NCBI GenBank assembly: GCA_964545205.1
Contig: CAZJFH010000011.1
Location: 1-64,000 of the forward strand
Source of the DNA: CAZJFH01 sp964545205
GTDB lineage: Bacteria; Pseudomonadota; Alphaproteobacteria; Rhodospirillales; Magnetospirillaceae
Length of the DNA stretch: 64,000 nt
Reading direction: 5' to 3'
In this document: positions 53,931 to 63,047 of the stretch, piece by piece
How positions within the stretch are numbered: the stretch's first letter is position 1
Layout: each line of letters starts with the position of its first letter
Translations under genes and position numbers: made by a program
Notes under the pieces: model-generated
The model's database searches: none
What the model was told of the DNA's origin: nothing
What the model saw: the letters and a program-made list of their open reading frames with translations, nothing else

Positions 53931-54959
53931 ATGAGCGAGGCCGAGCCGCAGCCGACGACCGCCCCGCCGCCCGAGATCGTGGCGGCGCTGGCGCGCATGG
54001 GGCTGGTCGCGGCCGGCGCGCCGGCGCGGTTCGCGGCCCTGGCCGGCGGCGTGTCCTCCGACATCTGGCTGGTCGAGACGCCCGGCGGCGCGTTCTGCGT
54101 CAAGCGGGCGCTGGCCAAGCTCAAGGTCAAGGACGACTGGCGGGCGCCGGTGTCGCGCAACGCCGCCGAGGCCGCATGGCTGCGCATGGCCGCCGAACGG
54201 GTGCCTGGCGCGGCGCCGCGCCTGCTGGCCGAGGACGCCGAGGCGGCGCTGTTCGCGATGGAGTGGCTGCCGCCCGAGCGCTACCGGCTGTGGAAGGCCG
54301 AACTGCTGGCCGGCCGCGCCGATCCCGGCGAGGCCGCCGCCGTCGGGGCGCGGCTGGCGCGCCTGCACGCCGCCACCGCCGGCGATCCGGCCATGCGCGA
54401 CGGCTTCGCCAACGACCACATCTTCCTGCCGATCCGCATCGAGCCCTACCTGCTCGCCACCGCCCGCCGCCACCCCGACCGGGCGCCGGCGCTGGAGGCG
54501 CTGGCCGAGACCACGGCGAAGACCAAGCTTGCCGTCGTGCACGGCGACGTCAGCCCCAAGAACATCCTGCTCGGTCCCGACGGGCCGGTGTTCCTCGACG
54601 CCGAATGCGCCTGGTACGGCGATCCGGCCTTCGACCTCGCCTTCTGCCTCAATCACCTGCTGCTCAAATGCGTCGCGCGCCCGCAGGCGGCGCCGCGCTT
54701 CCTGGCCTGCTTCGACGCGCTCGCCGCCGCCTACCTCGCCGGCGTCGCGTGGGAACCGGCGGCGGCGGTCGAGGCCAGGGCGGCGCGGCTGCTGCCGGGG
54801 CTGTTCCTGGCCCGGGTCGACGGCAAGTCGCCGGTGGAATACGTCACGCGCGACGACGAAAAGGACCGCATCCGCGCCACCGCCCGGGCGCTGCTGGCCG
54901 CACCGGTCGCGCAGTTGTCGGCTGTGCGCGCGGCTTGGGCGGAACGACTGGGAGGATAG
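53931..54959 (+). CDS. APH-family small-molecule kinase, coupled to enolase paralog
   Basis: 342-aa protein of the aminoglycoside phosphotransferase/choline kinase fold. N-lobe: ALAGGVSSDIWLVETPGGAF then CVKRALAKLKVKDDW (ATP Lys). Catalytic loop VVHGDVSPKNILLG with Asp and Asn, and metal Asp in VFLDAECAWYGDPAFDLAF; C-terminal RVDGKSPVEYVTRDDEKDRI. Motifs are complete, so it should phosphorylate a small hydroxylated metabolite. The family name does not imply antibiotic resistance. One base separates its stop from the enolase-like ATG, implying a two-gene metabolic unit of unknown substrate. Confidence 0.85.
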   Translation: MSEAEPQPTTAPPPEIVAALARMGLVAAGAPARFAALAGGVSSDIWLVETPGGAFCVKRALAKLKVKDDWRAPVSRNAAEAAWLRMAAERVPGAAPRLLAEDAEAALFAMEWLPPERYRLWKAELLAGRADPGEAAAVGARLARLHAATAGDPAMRDGFANDHIFLPIRIEPYLLATARRHPDRAPALEALAETTAKTKLAVVHGDVSPKNILLGPDGPVFLDAECAWYGDPAFDLAFCLNHLLLKCVARPQAAPRFLACFDALAAAYLAGVAWEPAAAVEARAARLLPGLFLARVDGKSPVEYVTRDDEKDRIRATARALLAAPVAQLSAVRAAWAERLGG

Positions 54960-54960
54960 A

Positions 54961-56244
54961 ATGACGGATACGGCGATCGCCCAGGTGATCGGGCGCAGGG
55001 TCTGGGATTCGCGCGGCTGGCCGACGGTCGAGGCCGAGATCGTGCTCGCCGACGGCAGCCGCGGCCGTGCCATCGCGCCGGCCGGCGCCTCGACCGGCTC
55101 GGGCGAGGCGGTCGACCTGCGCGACGGCGGCACCATCCTCGAGGGCCGGGACGTCCGCCACGCCGTCGCCCACGTCAACGGCGACATCGCGTCGGTGCTC
55201 GCCGGCCTCGACGCCGCCGACCAGCCGGTGGTCGACGCCAAGCTGGAGGCGGTCGACGGCACCGGCAGTTTCGCCCGCATCGGCGGCAACGCCGCCATCG
55301 CGGTGTCGATGGCCGCCGCGCACGCCGTCGCCGCGCATCGCGGCCTGCCGCTGTGGCAGTCGCTCGACGCCGAGCGCGGCACCGGCGAGGTCGTGCTGCC
55401 GCTGCCCGAAATCCAGATCTTCGGCGGCGGCGCCCATGCCGGCCACCGCGTCGACGTGCAGGATTTCATGCTGGTCTGCCCCGGCGCCGAGAGCTTCGCC
55501 CAGGCGCTCGACTGGACCGCCGCCGTCTACCACGCGGCCGGCAAGGTCATGGCCGCCGCCGGGCGCCGCTGCGGCGTCGCCGACGAGGGCGGCTGGTGGC
55601 CGATGTTCGACGGCAACGAGGAGGCGCTGGACGCCCTGATGCAGGCGATCGAGATCGCCGGCCTCGATCCCGGCGTGCAGGTGGCGATCTCGCTCGATGT
55701 CGCCGCCACCCAGTTCCACCGCCACGACGGCCTTTACCATCTCGATTGCGAGGGCAGGGTGCTCGACCGCGACGGCATGATCGCCATGCTGCTCGACTGG
55801 CTCGCCCGCTATCCCATCGTCGCCGTCGAGGATCCGCTGGCCGAGAACGACGTCGAAGGCCTCGCCGCCTTCACCCGCGCCACCGGCGGCAGGTGCCAGG
55901 TCATCGCCGACGATGCCGCGGTGACCAGCGCCGAGCGCGTGCGCGAACTGGCGGCGGCCGGCGCCTGCAACGCGCTGCTGGTCAAGCCCAACCAGGCCGG
56001 CACCCTGACGCGCGCCCGCCGGGCGCTGGAGGCGGCGCGCGAGGCCGGCTGGGGCGCCGTGGTCTCGGCCCGTTCCGGCGAGACCGAGGACACCACCATC
56101 GTCGACCTCGCCCTCGGCTGGGGCGTCGAGCAGTTCAAGGTCGGCTCCTTCGCCCGCTCCGAGCGCATGGTCAAATGGAACGCCATGCTGCGCGTCGAGG
56201 AGGCGGCGGGTCGGCGCGGCCGCCTGGCGCGGCCGTTCGGGTAG
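54961..56244 (+). CDS. Enolase superfamily paralog with altered catalytic residues
   Basis: 427-aa homolog of phosphopyruvate hydratase (enolase), collinear with E. coli Eno so residue numbers match. Metal ligands Asp246, Glu290 and Asp317 (ISLDVAAT, VEDPLAEND, IADDAAV), base Lys342 (LVKPNQAGTLT), Glu209 (VADEGGW), Arg371/Ser372 and Lys393 (FKVGSFARS) are kept. But Glu168 is Asp (VQDFML), His370 is Ala (VVSARSGETED instead of SHRSGE), and the mobile loop PSGAST is PAGAST. These flank the substrate leaving-group side, so the reaction probably differs from 2-phosphoglycerate dehydration. Coupled to the upstream kinase gene. Confidence 0.85.
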   Translation: MTDTAIAQVIGRRVWDSRGWPTVEAEIVLADGSRGRAIAPAGASTGSGEAVDLRDGGTILEGRDVRHAVAHVNGDIASVLAGLDAADQPVVDAKLEAVDGTGSFARIGGNAAIAVSMAAAHAVAAHRGLPLWQSLDAERGTGEVVLPLPEIQIFGGGAHAGHRVDVQDFMLVCPGAESFAQALDWTAAVYHAAGKVMAAAGRRCGVADEGGWWPMFDGNEEALDALMQAIEIAGLDPGVQVAISLDVAATQFHRHDGLYHLDCEGRVLDRDGMIAMLLDWLARYPIVAVEDPLAENDVEGLAAFTRATGGRCQVIADDAAVTSAERVRELAAAGACNALLVKPNQAGTLTRARRALEAAREAGWGAVVSARSGETEDTTIVDLALGWGVEQFKVGSFARSERMVKWNAMLRVEEAAGRRGRLARPFG

Positions 56245-56245
56245 A

Positions 56246-56271
56246 GCCGCGGGTCTGGAGACCCGCGCTCC
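56246..56271. repeat. GCCGCGGGTCTGGAGACCCGCGCTCC repeat copy
   Basis: Matches, base for base, the hairpin after groEL (GGTCTGGAGACCCGCGCTCC shared) and begins right after the enolase-like stop codon, where the stem GCGGGTCT/AGACCCGC may end the transcript. The rest of the 216-bp gap before the ABC permease shows no gene. Confidence 0.75.
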
Positions 56272-56460
56272 CCGGGGCGCCGCGGCCGTGCGCGAAAGCG
56301 GGAATCCATGCCGCAATCGGGAATGCCGCTGGCCGGCGCACGGCCCCGGCCTGCCGCGGGGCGTCGGATCGACGAGGCGGAACGGTGCTTGCGATTGACT
56401 TGCAATCTCCGGCACAATAATTGAAGGGTTTTCGCCCGTCATCCTGTGTCCCGGGGGAGC

Positions 56461-58161
56461 ATGGCCAACACGCATTTCAACGCGCCGGCCCGTTTCGCGC
56501 TGCCGCGGCTGCCGTCGGCGGCCGGGATGTTCGACGGCTGGACCGGGCCGCTGCTGATCGCCGCGGCCTTGGTCGCGGCGCCGGTGCTGGTCGTGCTCGG
56601 CCATGTGTTCGTCGATTCGGGCGAGGTGTGGTCGCATCTGGCCGCGACGGTGCTGCCGCGCTACGTAATCAACTCGCTGCTGCTGATGACCGGGGTCGGC
56701 GCCGGGGTGGTGGTGATCGGGGTCGGCACCGCCTGGCTGGTGACCATGCTGCGCTTTCCCGGCGCGCGGCTGTTCGAGTGGGCGCTGCTGCTGCCGCTGG
56801 CGATGCCGGCCTACGTGATCGCCTACACCTACACCGGCATGCTCGACTACGCCGGGCCGGTGCAGACCGGCCTCCGGACGCTGTTCGGCTGGACGTCGGC
56901 GCGCGACTACTGGTTCCCGTCGGTGCGCTCTCTGGGCGGCGCCGTGGCGATGATGACGCTGGTGCTCTATCCCTACGTCTACATGCTGGCCCGCGCCGCC
57001 TTCCTCGAGCAGTCGGTGTGCGCGCTGGAGGCCAGCCGCACCCTGGGCTGCGGCCCATGGCGCAGCTTCCGCCGCGTGGCGCTGCCGCTGGCCCGGCCGG
57101 CGATCGTCGGCGGCGCCGCGCTGGCGCTGATGGAGACGCTGAACGACTTCGGCACGGTGCAGTATTTCGCCGTCGATACCTTCACCACCGGCATCTACCG
57201 CACCTGGCTCGGCCTCGGCGAGCAGGCGGTCGCGGCGCAACTCGGCGCCGTGCTGATGCTGTTCATCTTCGCCCTGGTGCTGATGGAGCGCTGGTCGCGC
57301 GGCCGCGCCAGGTTCCACCACACCACCGGCCGCTATCGCCGGCTGCCGCGCATCGAGCTGCGCGGCGTCAAGGCGGCGCTGGCCTTCGCCGCCTGCCTGC
57401 TGCCGGTGGCGCTCGGATTCGTCCTGCCGGCGGCGATGCTGGCGCGATGGTCGCTGCTGACCGCGGCCGAGACCGTCGACGGACGGTTCCTCGACCTGCT
57501 GGTCAACAGCCTGGTCCTGGCCTCGGTCACCGCGGGGCTGGCCGTCGTGGTGGCGCTGCTGATGGCCTACGCCCACCGCCTGCGCCCGACCCGGATGGCC
57601 TCGGCGGCGGTGCGGCTGGCCGGGATGGGCTACGCGGTGCCGGGCTCGGTGATCGCGGTCGGCGCGCTGGTGCCGCTGGCCGCCTTCGACAACGGTCTCG
57701 ACGCCTTCATGCGCGAGACCTTCGGCGTCTCGACCGGGCTGCTGCTGACCGGCAGCATCGCCGGCCTGGTCTACGCCTATCTCGTGCGCTTCCTGGCGGT
57801 GTCCTACAACACCGTCGAGTCCAGCCTGGCCAAGATCACGCCGGCGATGGAGGGCGCGGCGCGCACGCTGGGCCACGGCCCGCTGGCGACGTTGCGCAAG
57901 GTGCACGTGCCGGTGATGCGCGGCTCGATCCTCACCGCCGGGCTGCTGGTCTTCGTCGACGTGATGAAGGAGCTGCCGGCGACGCTGATCATGCGGCCGT
58001 TCAACTTCGACACCCTGGCGGTGCGCACCTTCACCCTGGCCTCGGACGAGCGGCTGGCCGATGCGGCGCCGGCGGCGCTGGCCATCGTCGCCGCCGGCAT
58101 CCTGCCGGTGGTCATCCTGAGCGCCGCCATCGCGCGCTCGCGCCCGGGAGAAAGCAATTGA
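56461..58161 (+). CDS. ABC transporter permease, iron(III)/FbpB type (fused double permease)
   Basis: 566-aa membrane protein with about 12 helices and two binding-protein-dependent permease domains in one chain, each with an EAA loop: EASRTLGCGPWRSFRRVALP near residue 185 and EGAARTLGHGPLATLRKVHV near 466. Fused permeases of this kind belong to Fe(III) importers and to relatives for thiamine or 2-aminoethylphosphonate, so substrate is not certain. ATG at 56461 follows GGGGGAG. The last codons overlap the ATPase start. No periplasmic binding protein gene accompanies it. Confidence 0.88.
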   Translation: MANTHFNAPARFALPRLPSAAGMFDGWTGPLLIAAALVAAPVLVVLGHVFVDSGEVWSHLAATVLPRYVINSLLLMTGVGAGVVVIGVGTAWLVTMLRFPGARLFEWALLLPLAMPAYVIAYTYTGMLDYAGPVQTGLRTLFGWTSARDYWFPSVRSLGGAVAMMTLVLYPYVYMLARAAFLEQSVCALEASRTLGCGPWRSFRRVALPLARPAIVGGAALALMETLNDFGTVQYFAVDTFTTGIYRTWLGLGEQAVAAQLGAVLMLFIFALVLMERWSRGRARFHHTTGRYRRLPRIELRGVKAALAFAACLLPVALGFVLPAAMLARWSLLTAAETVDGRFLDLLVNSLVLASVTAGLAVVVALLMAYAHRLRPTRMASAAVRLAGMGYAVPGSVIAVGALVPLAAFDNGLDAFMRETFGVSTGLLLTGSIAGLVYAYLVRFLAVSYNTVESSLAKITPAMEGAARTLGHGPLATLRKVHVPVMRGSILTAGLLVFVDVMKELPATLIMRPFNFDTLAVRTFTLASDERLADAAPAALAIVAAGILPVVILSAAIARSRPGESN

Positions 58162-59243
58162 CGCACGACACCGTCGCTCGCGCCGGCGGCCTCCGGCTCG
58201 AGGACATCCGCCACGGTTTCGACGGCAACACGGTGGTCGACGGCGTGTCGCTGGCCATCGGCGCCGGCGAACTGGTCTGCCTGCTGGGACCGTCGGGCTG
58301 CGGCAAGACCACGACCTTGCGGATCGCCGCCGGCCTCGAGCGCCCGCGCGAGGGCAGGGTGCTGCTCGACGGCGCCGTGGTCTCGGGCGACGGCGTCCAT
58401 CTGCCGCCCGAGAGGCGCCATGTCGGCCTGCTGTTCCAGGACTTCGCCCTGTTTCCGCATCTCTCGGTCGCCGACAACGTCGCCTTCGGCCTCGGCGGCC
58501 GCGGCGCCGCCGCCAAGGCGAAGCGGGTCGACGAGGCGCTGGCCCAGGTCGGCATGGGGGAGTACCGCGACGTCTATCCGCACACGCTCTCGGGCGGCCA
58601 GCAGCAGCGCGTGGCGCTGGCCCGGGCGCTGGCGCCCGAGCCGCGGCTGATGCTGCTGGACGAGCCGTTCTCGGGCCTCGACTCGCGGCTGCGCGACCAG
58701 GTGCGCGACGACACCCTGCACGTGCTCAAGAACTCGGGCGTCGCCACGCTGATGGTGACCCACGACCCCGAGGAGGCGATGTTCATGGCCGACCGCATCG
58801 CCCTGATGCGCGACGGCCGCATCGAGCAGCTCGGCCGTCCGGTCGATCTCTATTGCGCCCCGGTCAGCGCCTTCGTCGCCAGCTTCTTCGGCGAGGTCAA
58901 CCGGCTGCGCGGCGTCGTCGAGGCGGGCGGCGTCCGCACGCCGTTCGGAGCGCTGCCGGCCGCCGGTTTTCCGCAAGGCGCCGGCGTCGAGGTGCTGATC
59001 CGTCCCGAGGCGCTGCGACTGCGGCCCAGCGGCGAGAGCGCCGCCGTCACCGCGCAGGTTCTGGCGGCGCGCCTGCTCGGACGCACCAGCCTGATTCATT
59101 TGCGGCTCGGGGATGGCGCGACGCCCCCGCTTCACCTACATAGCCGCATGCCGGGGCGCTTCCTCCCAGCGGAGGGTGAAATCGTCGAGGTCGATCTCGA
59201 CGCCGCCCAGGCCTTCGTGTTCGCGGCGGACGACACAAAATAG
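58158..59243 (+). CDS. ABC transporter ATP-binding protein, FbpC/PotA type
   Basis: 361-aa ATPase: Walker A LLGPSGCGKTTTLRIAAG, Q loop LFQDFALFP, signature LSGGQQQRVALARAL, Walker B LMLLDEPFSGLD and switch His in VTHDPEEAM. A C-terminal TOBE-like domain (about 240-361) is typical of the Fe(III)/polyamine/sulfate subfamily. Start is TTG overlapping the permease stop (TTGA), with GGGAGAAAG upstream, so it is translationally coupled. It powers the preceding permease. Confidence 0.9.
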   Translation: MTHDTVARAGGLRLEDIRHGFDGNTVVDGVSLAIGAGELVCLLGPSGCGKTTTLRIAAGLERPREGRVLLDGAVVSGDGVHLPPERRHVGLLFQDFALFPHLSVADNVAFGLGGRGAAAKAKRVDEALAQVGMGEYRDVYPHTLSGGQQQRVALARALAPEPRLMLLDEPFSGLDSRLRDQVRDDTLHVLKNSGVATLMVTHDPEEAMFMADRIALMRDGRIEQLGRPVDLYCAPVSAFVASFFGEVNRLRGVVEAGGVRTPFGALPAAGFPQGAGVEVLIRPEALRLRPSGESAAVTAQVLAARLLGRTSLIHLRLGDGATPPLHLHSRMPGRFLPAEGEIVEVDLDAAQAFVFAADDTK

Positions 59244-59333
59244 CGCCGGCCCGGACCCAGGCGTTGCCAGGGGGGCGGCGTTCTGCGATGATCCGCCGGC
59301 CGAGTCGCGTGCTCAATTTGGAGAAGACTTCCG

Positions 59334-59576
59334 ATGGGTTTTACCAGCATCTGGCACTGGGTGATCGTTCTGGTCATCGTCCTGCTTCTGTTCGGTGCCG
59401 GAAAGATTCCGCGTCTGATGGGTGATCTCGCCAAGGGCGTGAAAGCCTTCAAGGCCGGCCTGAAGGACGAAGAGGGCGCCGAGGCCGCCGAAGGCCCGAA
59501 GCAGATCAAGTCCGAGTCGGTCGAGGCCGACAAGGCCACGGTGGTCGAGAAGAAGGACGAGCCGGCCAAGCACTAA
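59334..59576 (+). CDS. tatA: Sec-independent protein translocase TatA
   Basis: 80-aa pore-forming subunit of the twin-arginine translocase: N-terminal membrane helix WHWVIVLVIVLLLFGAGKIP, hinge and amphipathic helix GDLAKGVKAFKAGLKDEE, then a charged tail. Preceded by TTGGAGAAG. First of tatABC; exports folded cofactor proteins such as the multicopper oxidase and TRAP receptor encoded in this window. Confidence 0.97.
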   Translation: MGFTSIWHWVIVLVIVLLLFGAGKIPRLMGDLAKGVKAFKAGLKDEEGAEAAEGPKQIKSESVEADKATVVEKKDEPAKH

Positions 59577-59603
59577 CGGCCGTTCGAGCGGAGACGTCCT
59601 TCC

Positions 59604-60035
59604 ATGTTCGACATCGCCTGGACGGAGATGGCGCTGGTCGCGGCCATCATGCTCCTGGTCATCGGTCCCAAGGAGCTGCCGCGGGTCCTCCGTCAGATGG
59701 GCATCTGGGTGCGCAAGCTGCGCACGCTGGCCGGCGAGTTCCAGAAGAACCTCGACGACATGGTGCGCGAGTCGGAACTCGACGACGTGCGCAAGGATGT
59801 CGAGCGCATCGGCCGCATGAACCCGATGCGCGAGGCCGAGAAGGCGATCGATCCGACCGGCGAGGTCGATCGCGCGTTGCGCCTCGATGACGAGGACAAG
59901 CCGCAGCTCGCCAAGATTCCGACCGCGTCGCAGCCGGCCGAGGCGCCCGAGCCGACGGTGCCGCAGGTGCCGCAGGAGCAGCCGAAGGGCGAGGCCGAGC
60001 CGGCCGCCCGGAACGAGCAGGGACCGAAGCCGTGA
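59604..60035 (+). CDS. tatB: Sec-independent protein translocase TatB
   Basis: 143-aa Tat receptor-complex subunit: MFDIAWTEMALVAAIMLLVI with the conserved GPKELPRVLRQMG hinge (Glu in the membrane segment), a longer amphipathic helix and a Pro/Glu-rich tail (QPAEAPEPTVPQVPQEQPKG). Its end overlaps tatC by four bases. Confidence 0.96.
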   Translation: MFDIAWTEMALVAAIMLLVIGPKELPRVLRQMGIWVRKLRTLAGEFQKNLDDMVRESELDDVRKDVERIGRMNPMREAEKAIDPTGEVDRALRLDDEDKPQLAKIPTASQPAEAPEPTVPQVPQEQPKGEAEPAARNEQGPKP

Positions 60036-60877
60036 CCGCGGTCAACAACACGCCCGACGACTACAAGATGCCGCTGCTCGAGCATCTGATCGAGCTGCGC
60101 AAGCGGCTGTTCTACTCCGCGCTCGGCTTCGTCATCGCGTTCTTCGTCTGCTTCTACTTCGCCAAGCCGATCTACGGCTTCCTGGTTCAGCCGCTGGCCG
60201 ACATCCTGGCCGAAAAGGGCGGCGACCGGCGCATGATCTACACCCATCTGCTGGAGGCCTTCTTCACCGAGATGAAGGTCGCCGCCTTCGCGGCGCTGAT
60301 GGTGGCGTTCCCGGTCATCTCCGGCCAGTTGTGGGCGTTCATCGCGCCCGGCCTCTACAAGCACGAGAAGAAGGCCTTCCTGCCCTTCCTGCTGGCGACG
60401 CCGATCCTGTTCCTGCTCGGCGCGGCGCTGGTCTACTACTTCGTCATGCCGACGGCGTGGACGTTTTTCCTGTCGTTCGAGGATACCTCGGCGACCTCGG
60501 TCGGGCTGCCGATCCAGCTCGAGGCCAAGGTCAGCGAGTATCTGTCGCTGGTGATGAGCCTGATCTTCGCCTTCGGCCTGGCGTTCCAGCTTCCCGTGCT
60601 GCTGACGCTGATGGCGCGGGTCGGCCTGGTCAGCAGCCAGGGACTGGCCGAGAAGCGGCGCTACGCGATCGTCGGCGTGTTCGTCGCCGCCGCGATCCTG
60701 ACGCCGCCGGACGTGATCAGCCAGCTCGGCCTGGCGATCCCGATGATCGGGCTGTACGAGATTTCGATCTGGTCGGCGAAGCTGGTCGAGCGCAAGCGCG
60801 CGCGGGAAGAGGAAGAGCGCGACGAGGCCGCGGCCGACGCCTCGGGCATCGAAGAGACCGACTTCAACGAGGGTTAG
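60032..60877 (+). CDS. tatC: Sec-independent protein translocase TatC
   Basis: 281-aa six-helix core receptor that recognises the twin-arginine signal. Conserved LLEHLIELRKRLFYSALGFV at the N-terminus, FAFGLAFQLPVLLTLMARVG and AAAILTPPDVISQLGLAIPM later. Cytoplasmic tail is Glu/Arg-rich. Overlaps tatB (GTGA), confirming one operon. Confidence 0.97.
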   Translation: MTAVNNTPDDYKMPLLEHLIELRKRLFYSALGFVIAFFVCFYFAKPIYGFLVQPLADILAEKGGDRRMIYTHLLEAFFTEMKVAAFAALMVAFPVISGQLWAFIAPGLYKHEKKAFLPFLLATPILFLLGAALVYYFVMPTAWTFFLSFEDTSATSVGLPIQLEAKVSEYLSLVMSLIFAFGLAFQLPVLLTLMARVGLVSSQGLAEKRRYAIVGVFVAAAILTPPDVISQLGLAIPMIGLYEISIWSAKLVERKRAREEEERDEAAADASGIEETDFNEG

Positions 60878-60965
60878 AGACGCTTCGGCGTCGCGCCCCT
60901 TCTCTGGACGGACCACTCGTCCCGGTCTATAACCGCCGCTCCGAACCAACAGCGAGCTGGACGCG

Positions 60966-62243
60966 ATGTTCGACGCCAAATGGATCCGCGAGCACCCGGA
61001 CGCCTTCGACGCCGGCCTGCAGCGCCGCGGTCTCGAGCCGGCCTCCGGGCGCATCATCGACATCGACGCACGCCGGCGGGCGGCGCAGACCATGCTGCAG
61101 GAGCTGCAGGCCCAGCGCAACGAGGTCTCGCGCGAGATCGGCATCGCCAAGAAGCAGGGCAACGACGCCACCGCGCTGGTCGACCAGGTCGCGTCGATCA
61201 AGGAGCGCATGGCCCAGGCCGAGGAGGAGGAGCGGGCGCTGGCCGCCGAACTCGACGGCCTGCTGGTCGGCATTCCCAACCTGCCGGCCGCCGACGTTCC
61301 CGAGGGGCCGGACGAATCCGCCAATGTCGAGCTGCGCCGGGTCGGCACGCCGCGCGGCTTCGAGTTCGAGCCGCACGAGCACGACGCCATCGGCCAGGGC
61401 CTCGGCCTGATGGACTTCGAGGCCGCCGCGCGGCTGTCCGGCGCCCGCTTCGTCGTGCTCAAGGGGGCCTTGGCGCGGCTGGAGCGCGCCCTGGCCCAGT
61501 ACATGCTGGACGTCCAGACCGGCGAGCACGGCTACACCGAGGTCAATCCGCCGTTCCTGGTCCGCGACGCCGCGCTGTTCGGCACCGGCCAGTTGCCGAA
61601 ATTCGGCGAGGACCTGTTCAAGACCGAGCAGGGCCACTGGCTGATCCCGACCGCCGAGGTGCCGCTGACCAACCTGGTCATGGACCAGATCATCGACGAA
61701 TCCCGCCTGCCGATGCGCATGACGGCGCTGACGCCGTGCTTCCGCTCCGAGGCTGGCGCCGCCGGCAAGGACACCCGCGGCATGATCCGCCAGCACCAGT
61801 TCCACAAGGTCGAGCTGGTCAGCATCGTCCATCCCGAGCAGTCGGAGGCCGAGCACGAGCGCATGACCAACTGCGCCGAGGAGATCCTGCGCCGCCTCGG
61901 CCTGCCGTACCGCGTCGTCGTGCTGTGCACCGGCGACATGGGCTTCTCGTCGGTCAAGACCTACGACATCGAGGTCTGGCTGCCGGGCCAGAACGCCTAT
62001 CGCGAGATCTCGTCCTGCTCGAACTGCGGCGACTTCCAGGCCCGGCGCATGAAGGCGCGCTTCAAGGCCCAGGGCGAGAAGCAGAACCGGCTGGTGCACA
62101 CGCTGAACGGTTCCGGCCTCGCGGTCGGCCGCACGCTGATCGCCGTGCTGGAGAACTATCAGGAGGCCGACGGCTCGGTGACCGTGCCGCCGGTGCTGCG
62201 GCCCTACATGGGCGGTCTGGACGTCATCGCGCCGAATGCATAA
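60966..62243 (+). CDS. serS: Seryl-tRNA synthetase
   Basis: 425-aa class II synthetase charging tRNA-Ser. N-terminal coiled-coil arm (about 30-105, QRNEVSREIGIAKKQGNDAT), motif 2 in PCFRSEAGAAGKDTRGMIRQ followed by HQFHKVELV, and motif 3 NGSGLAVGRTLIAVLENYQE. Length and order are normal. 88 bp after tatC; overlaps surE by 8 bp. Confidence 0.98.
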   Translation: MFDAKWIREHPDAFDAGLQRRGLEPASGRIIDIDARRRAAQTMLQELQAQRNEVSREIGIAKKQGNDATALVDQVASIKERMAQAEEEERALAAELDGLLVGIPNLPAADVPEGPDESANVELRRVGTPRGFEFEPHEHDAIGQGLGLMDFEAAARLSGARFVVLKGALARLERALAQYMLDVQTGEHGYTEVNPPFLVRDAALFGTGQLPKFGEDLFKTEQGHWLIPTAEVPLTNLVMDQIIDESRLPMRMTALTPCFRSEAGAAGKDTRGMIRQHQFHKVELVSIVHPEQSEAEHERMTNCAEEILRRLGLPYRVVVLCTGDMGFSSVKTYDIEVWLPGQNAYREISSCSNCGDFQARRMKARFKAQGEKQNRLVHTLNGSGLAVGRTLIAVLENYQEADGSVTVPPVLRPYMGGLDVIAPNA

Positions 62244-63042
62244 GCCGATCGCCGACCTGTCGTCGGCCCGCATCCTCATCTCCAACGACGACGGCGTCAA
62301 CGCGCCGGGCATCAAGGTGCTCGAACGCATCGCGCGCAGCCTGTCGAAGGACGTCTGGGTGGTGGCGCCGGAGCTGGAGCAGAGCGCGGCGGCGCACTCG
62401 CTGACCATCCGCCGGCCGCTCAGGGTGCGCAAGCTCGGGCGGCGGCGCTTCGCCGTCGACGGCACCCCGACCGACGCGGTGCTGCTCGGCATCCGTCACG
62501 TGCTCAAGGGCAAGCCGCCGGACCTGATGCTCTCGGGCGTCAACCGCGGCGCCAACATCGGCGACGACGTCACCTATTCCGGCACCGTCGCGGCGGCGAT
62601 CGAGGCGACCCTGCTCGGCGTTCCGGCGATCGCGTTGTCGCAGGACGGCAGGCACGGCAACGAGATCCACTGGGCCACCGCCGAGCGCTTCGCCGCCGAC
62701 ATCATCCGCCGCGCCATGGCCGCCGGCTGGGGCCGCAACGTGATGGTCAACGTCAACTTCCCCGACCGGCCGCCGGAGCAGGTGACCGGCATCCGGGTCG
62801 TGCGCCAGGGCAAGCGCAAGATCGGCGACGACCTGACCGAGCGCCTGGACCCGCGCGGCGATCCCTACTACTGGATCGGCGCCCAGCGGGTCGAGGACCG
62901 TGCCGAGGCCGGTACCGACCTCGACGCCGTGTTCGGCGGCGCCATCTCGGTGACGCCCTTGTGCATCGACCTGACTCACCGCGAGACCATCAAGCGCCTC
63001 GATTCGGTGTTCGCGGCGCCCCTGCGCGACGCCGGGGAGTAG
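62236..63042 (+). CDS. surE: 5'/3'-nucleotidase SurE
   Basis: 268-aa metal-dependent survival phosphatase acting on nucleoside monophosphates. N-terminal ILISNDDGVNAPGIKVLERI contains the metal-binding Asp pair; LSGVNRGANIGDDVTYSGTV holds the conserved Asn and GTV loop. Sits in the serS-surE-pcm-LysM lipoprotein order common in proteobacteria. Confidence 0.97.
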   Translation: MHKPIADLSSARILISNDDGVNAPGIKVLERIARSLSKDVWVVAPELEQSAAAHSLTIRRPLRVRKLGRRRFAVDGTPTDAVLLGIRHVLKGKPPDLMLSGVNRGANIGDDVTYSGTVAAAIEATLLGVPAIALSQDGRHGNEIHWATAERFAADIIRRAMAAGWGRNVMVNVNFPDRPPEQVTGIRVVRQGKRKIGDDLTERLDPRGDPYYWIGAQRVEDRAEAGTDLDAVFGGAISVTPLCIDLTHRETIKRLDSVFAAPLRDAGE

Positions 63043-63047
63043 GCGCC

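Noticed and set aside
53931..54959. Aminoglycoside resistance gene
   Set aside because: The APH fold is shared by many metabolic kinases; coupling to an enolase paralog favours a metabolic role and no resistance-specific feature is visible.
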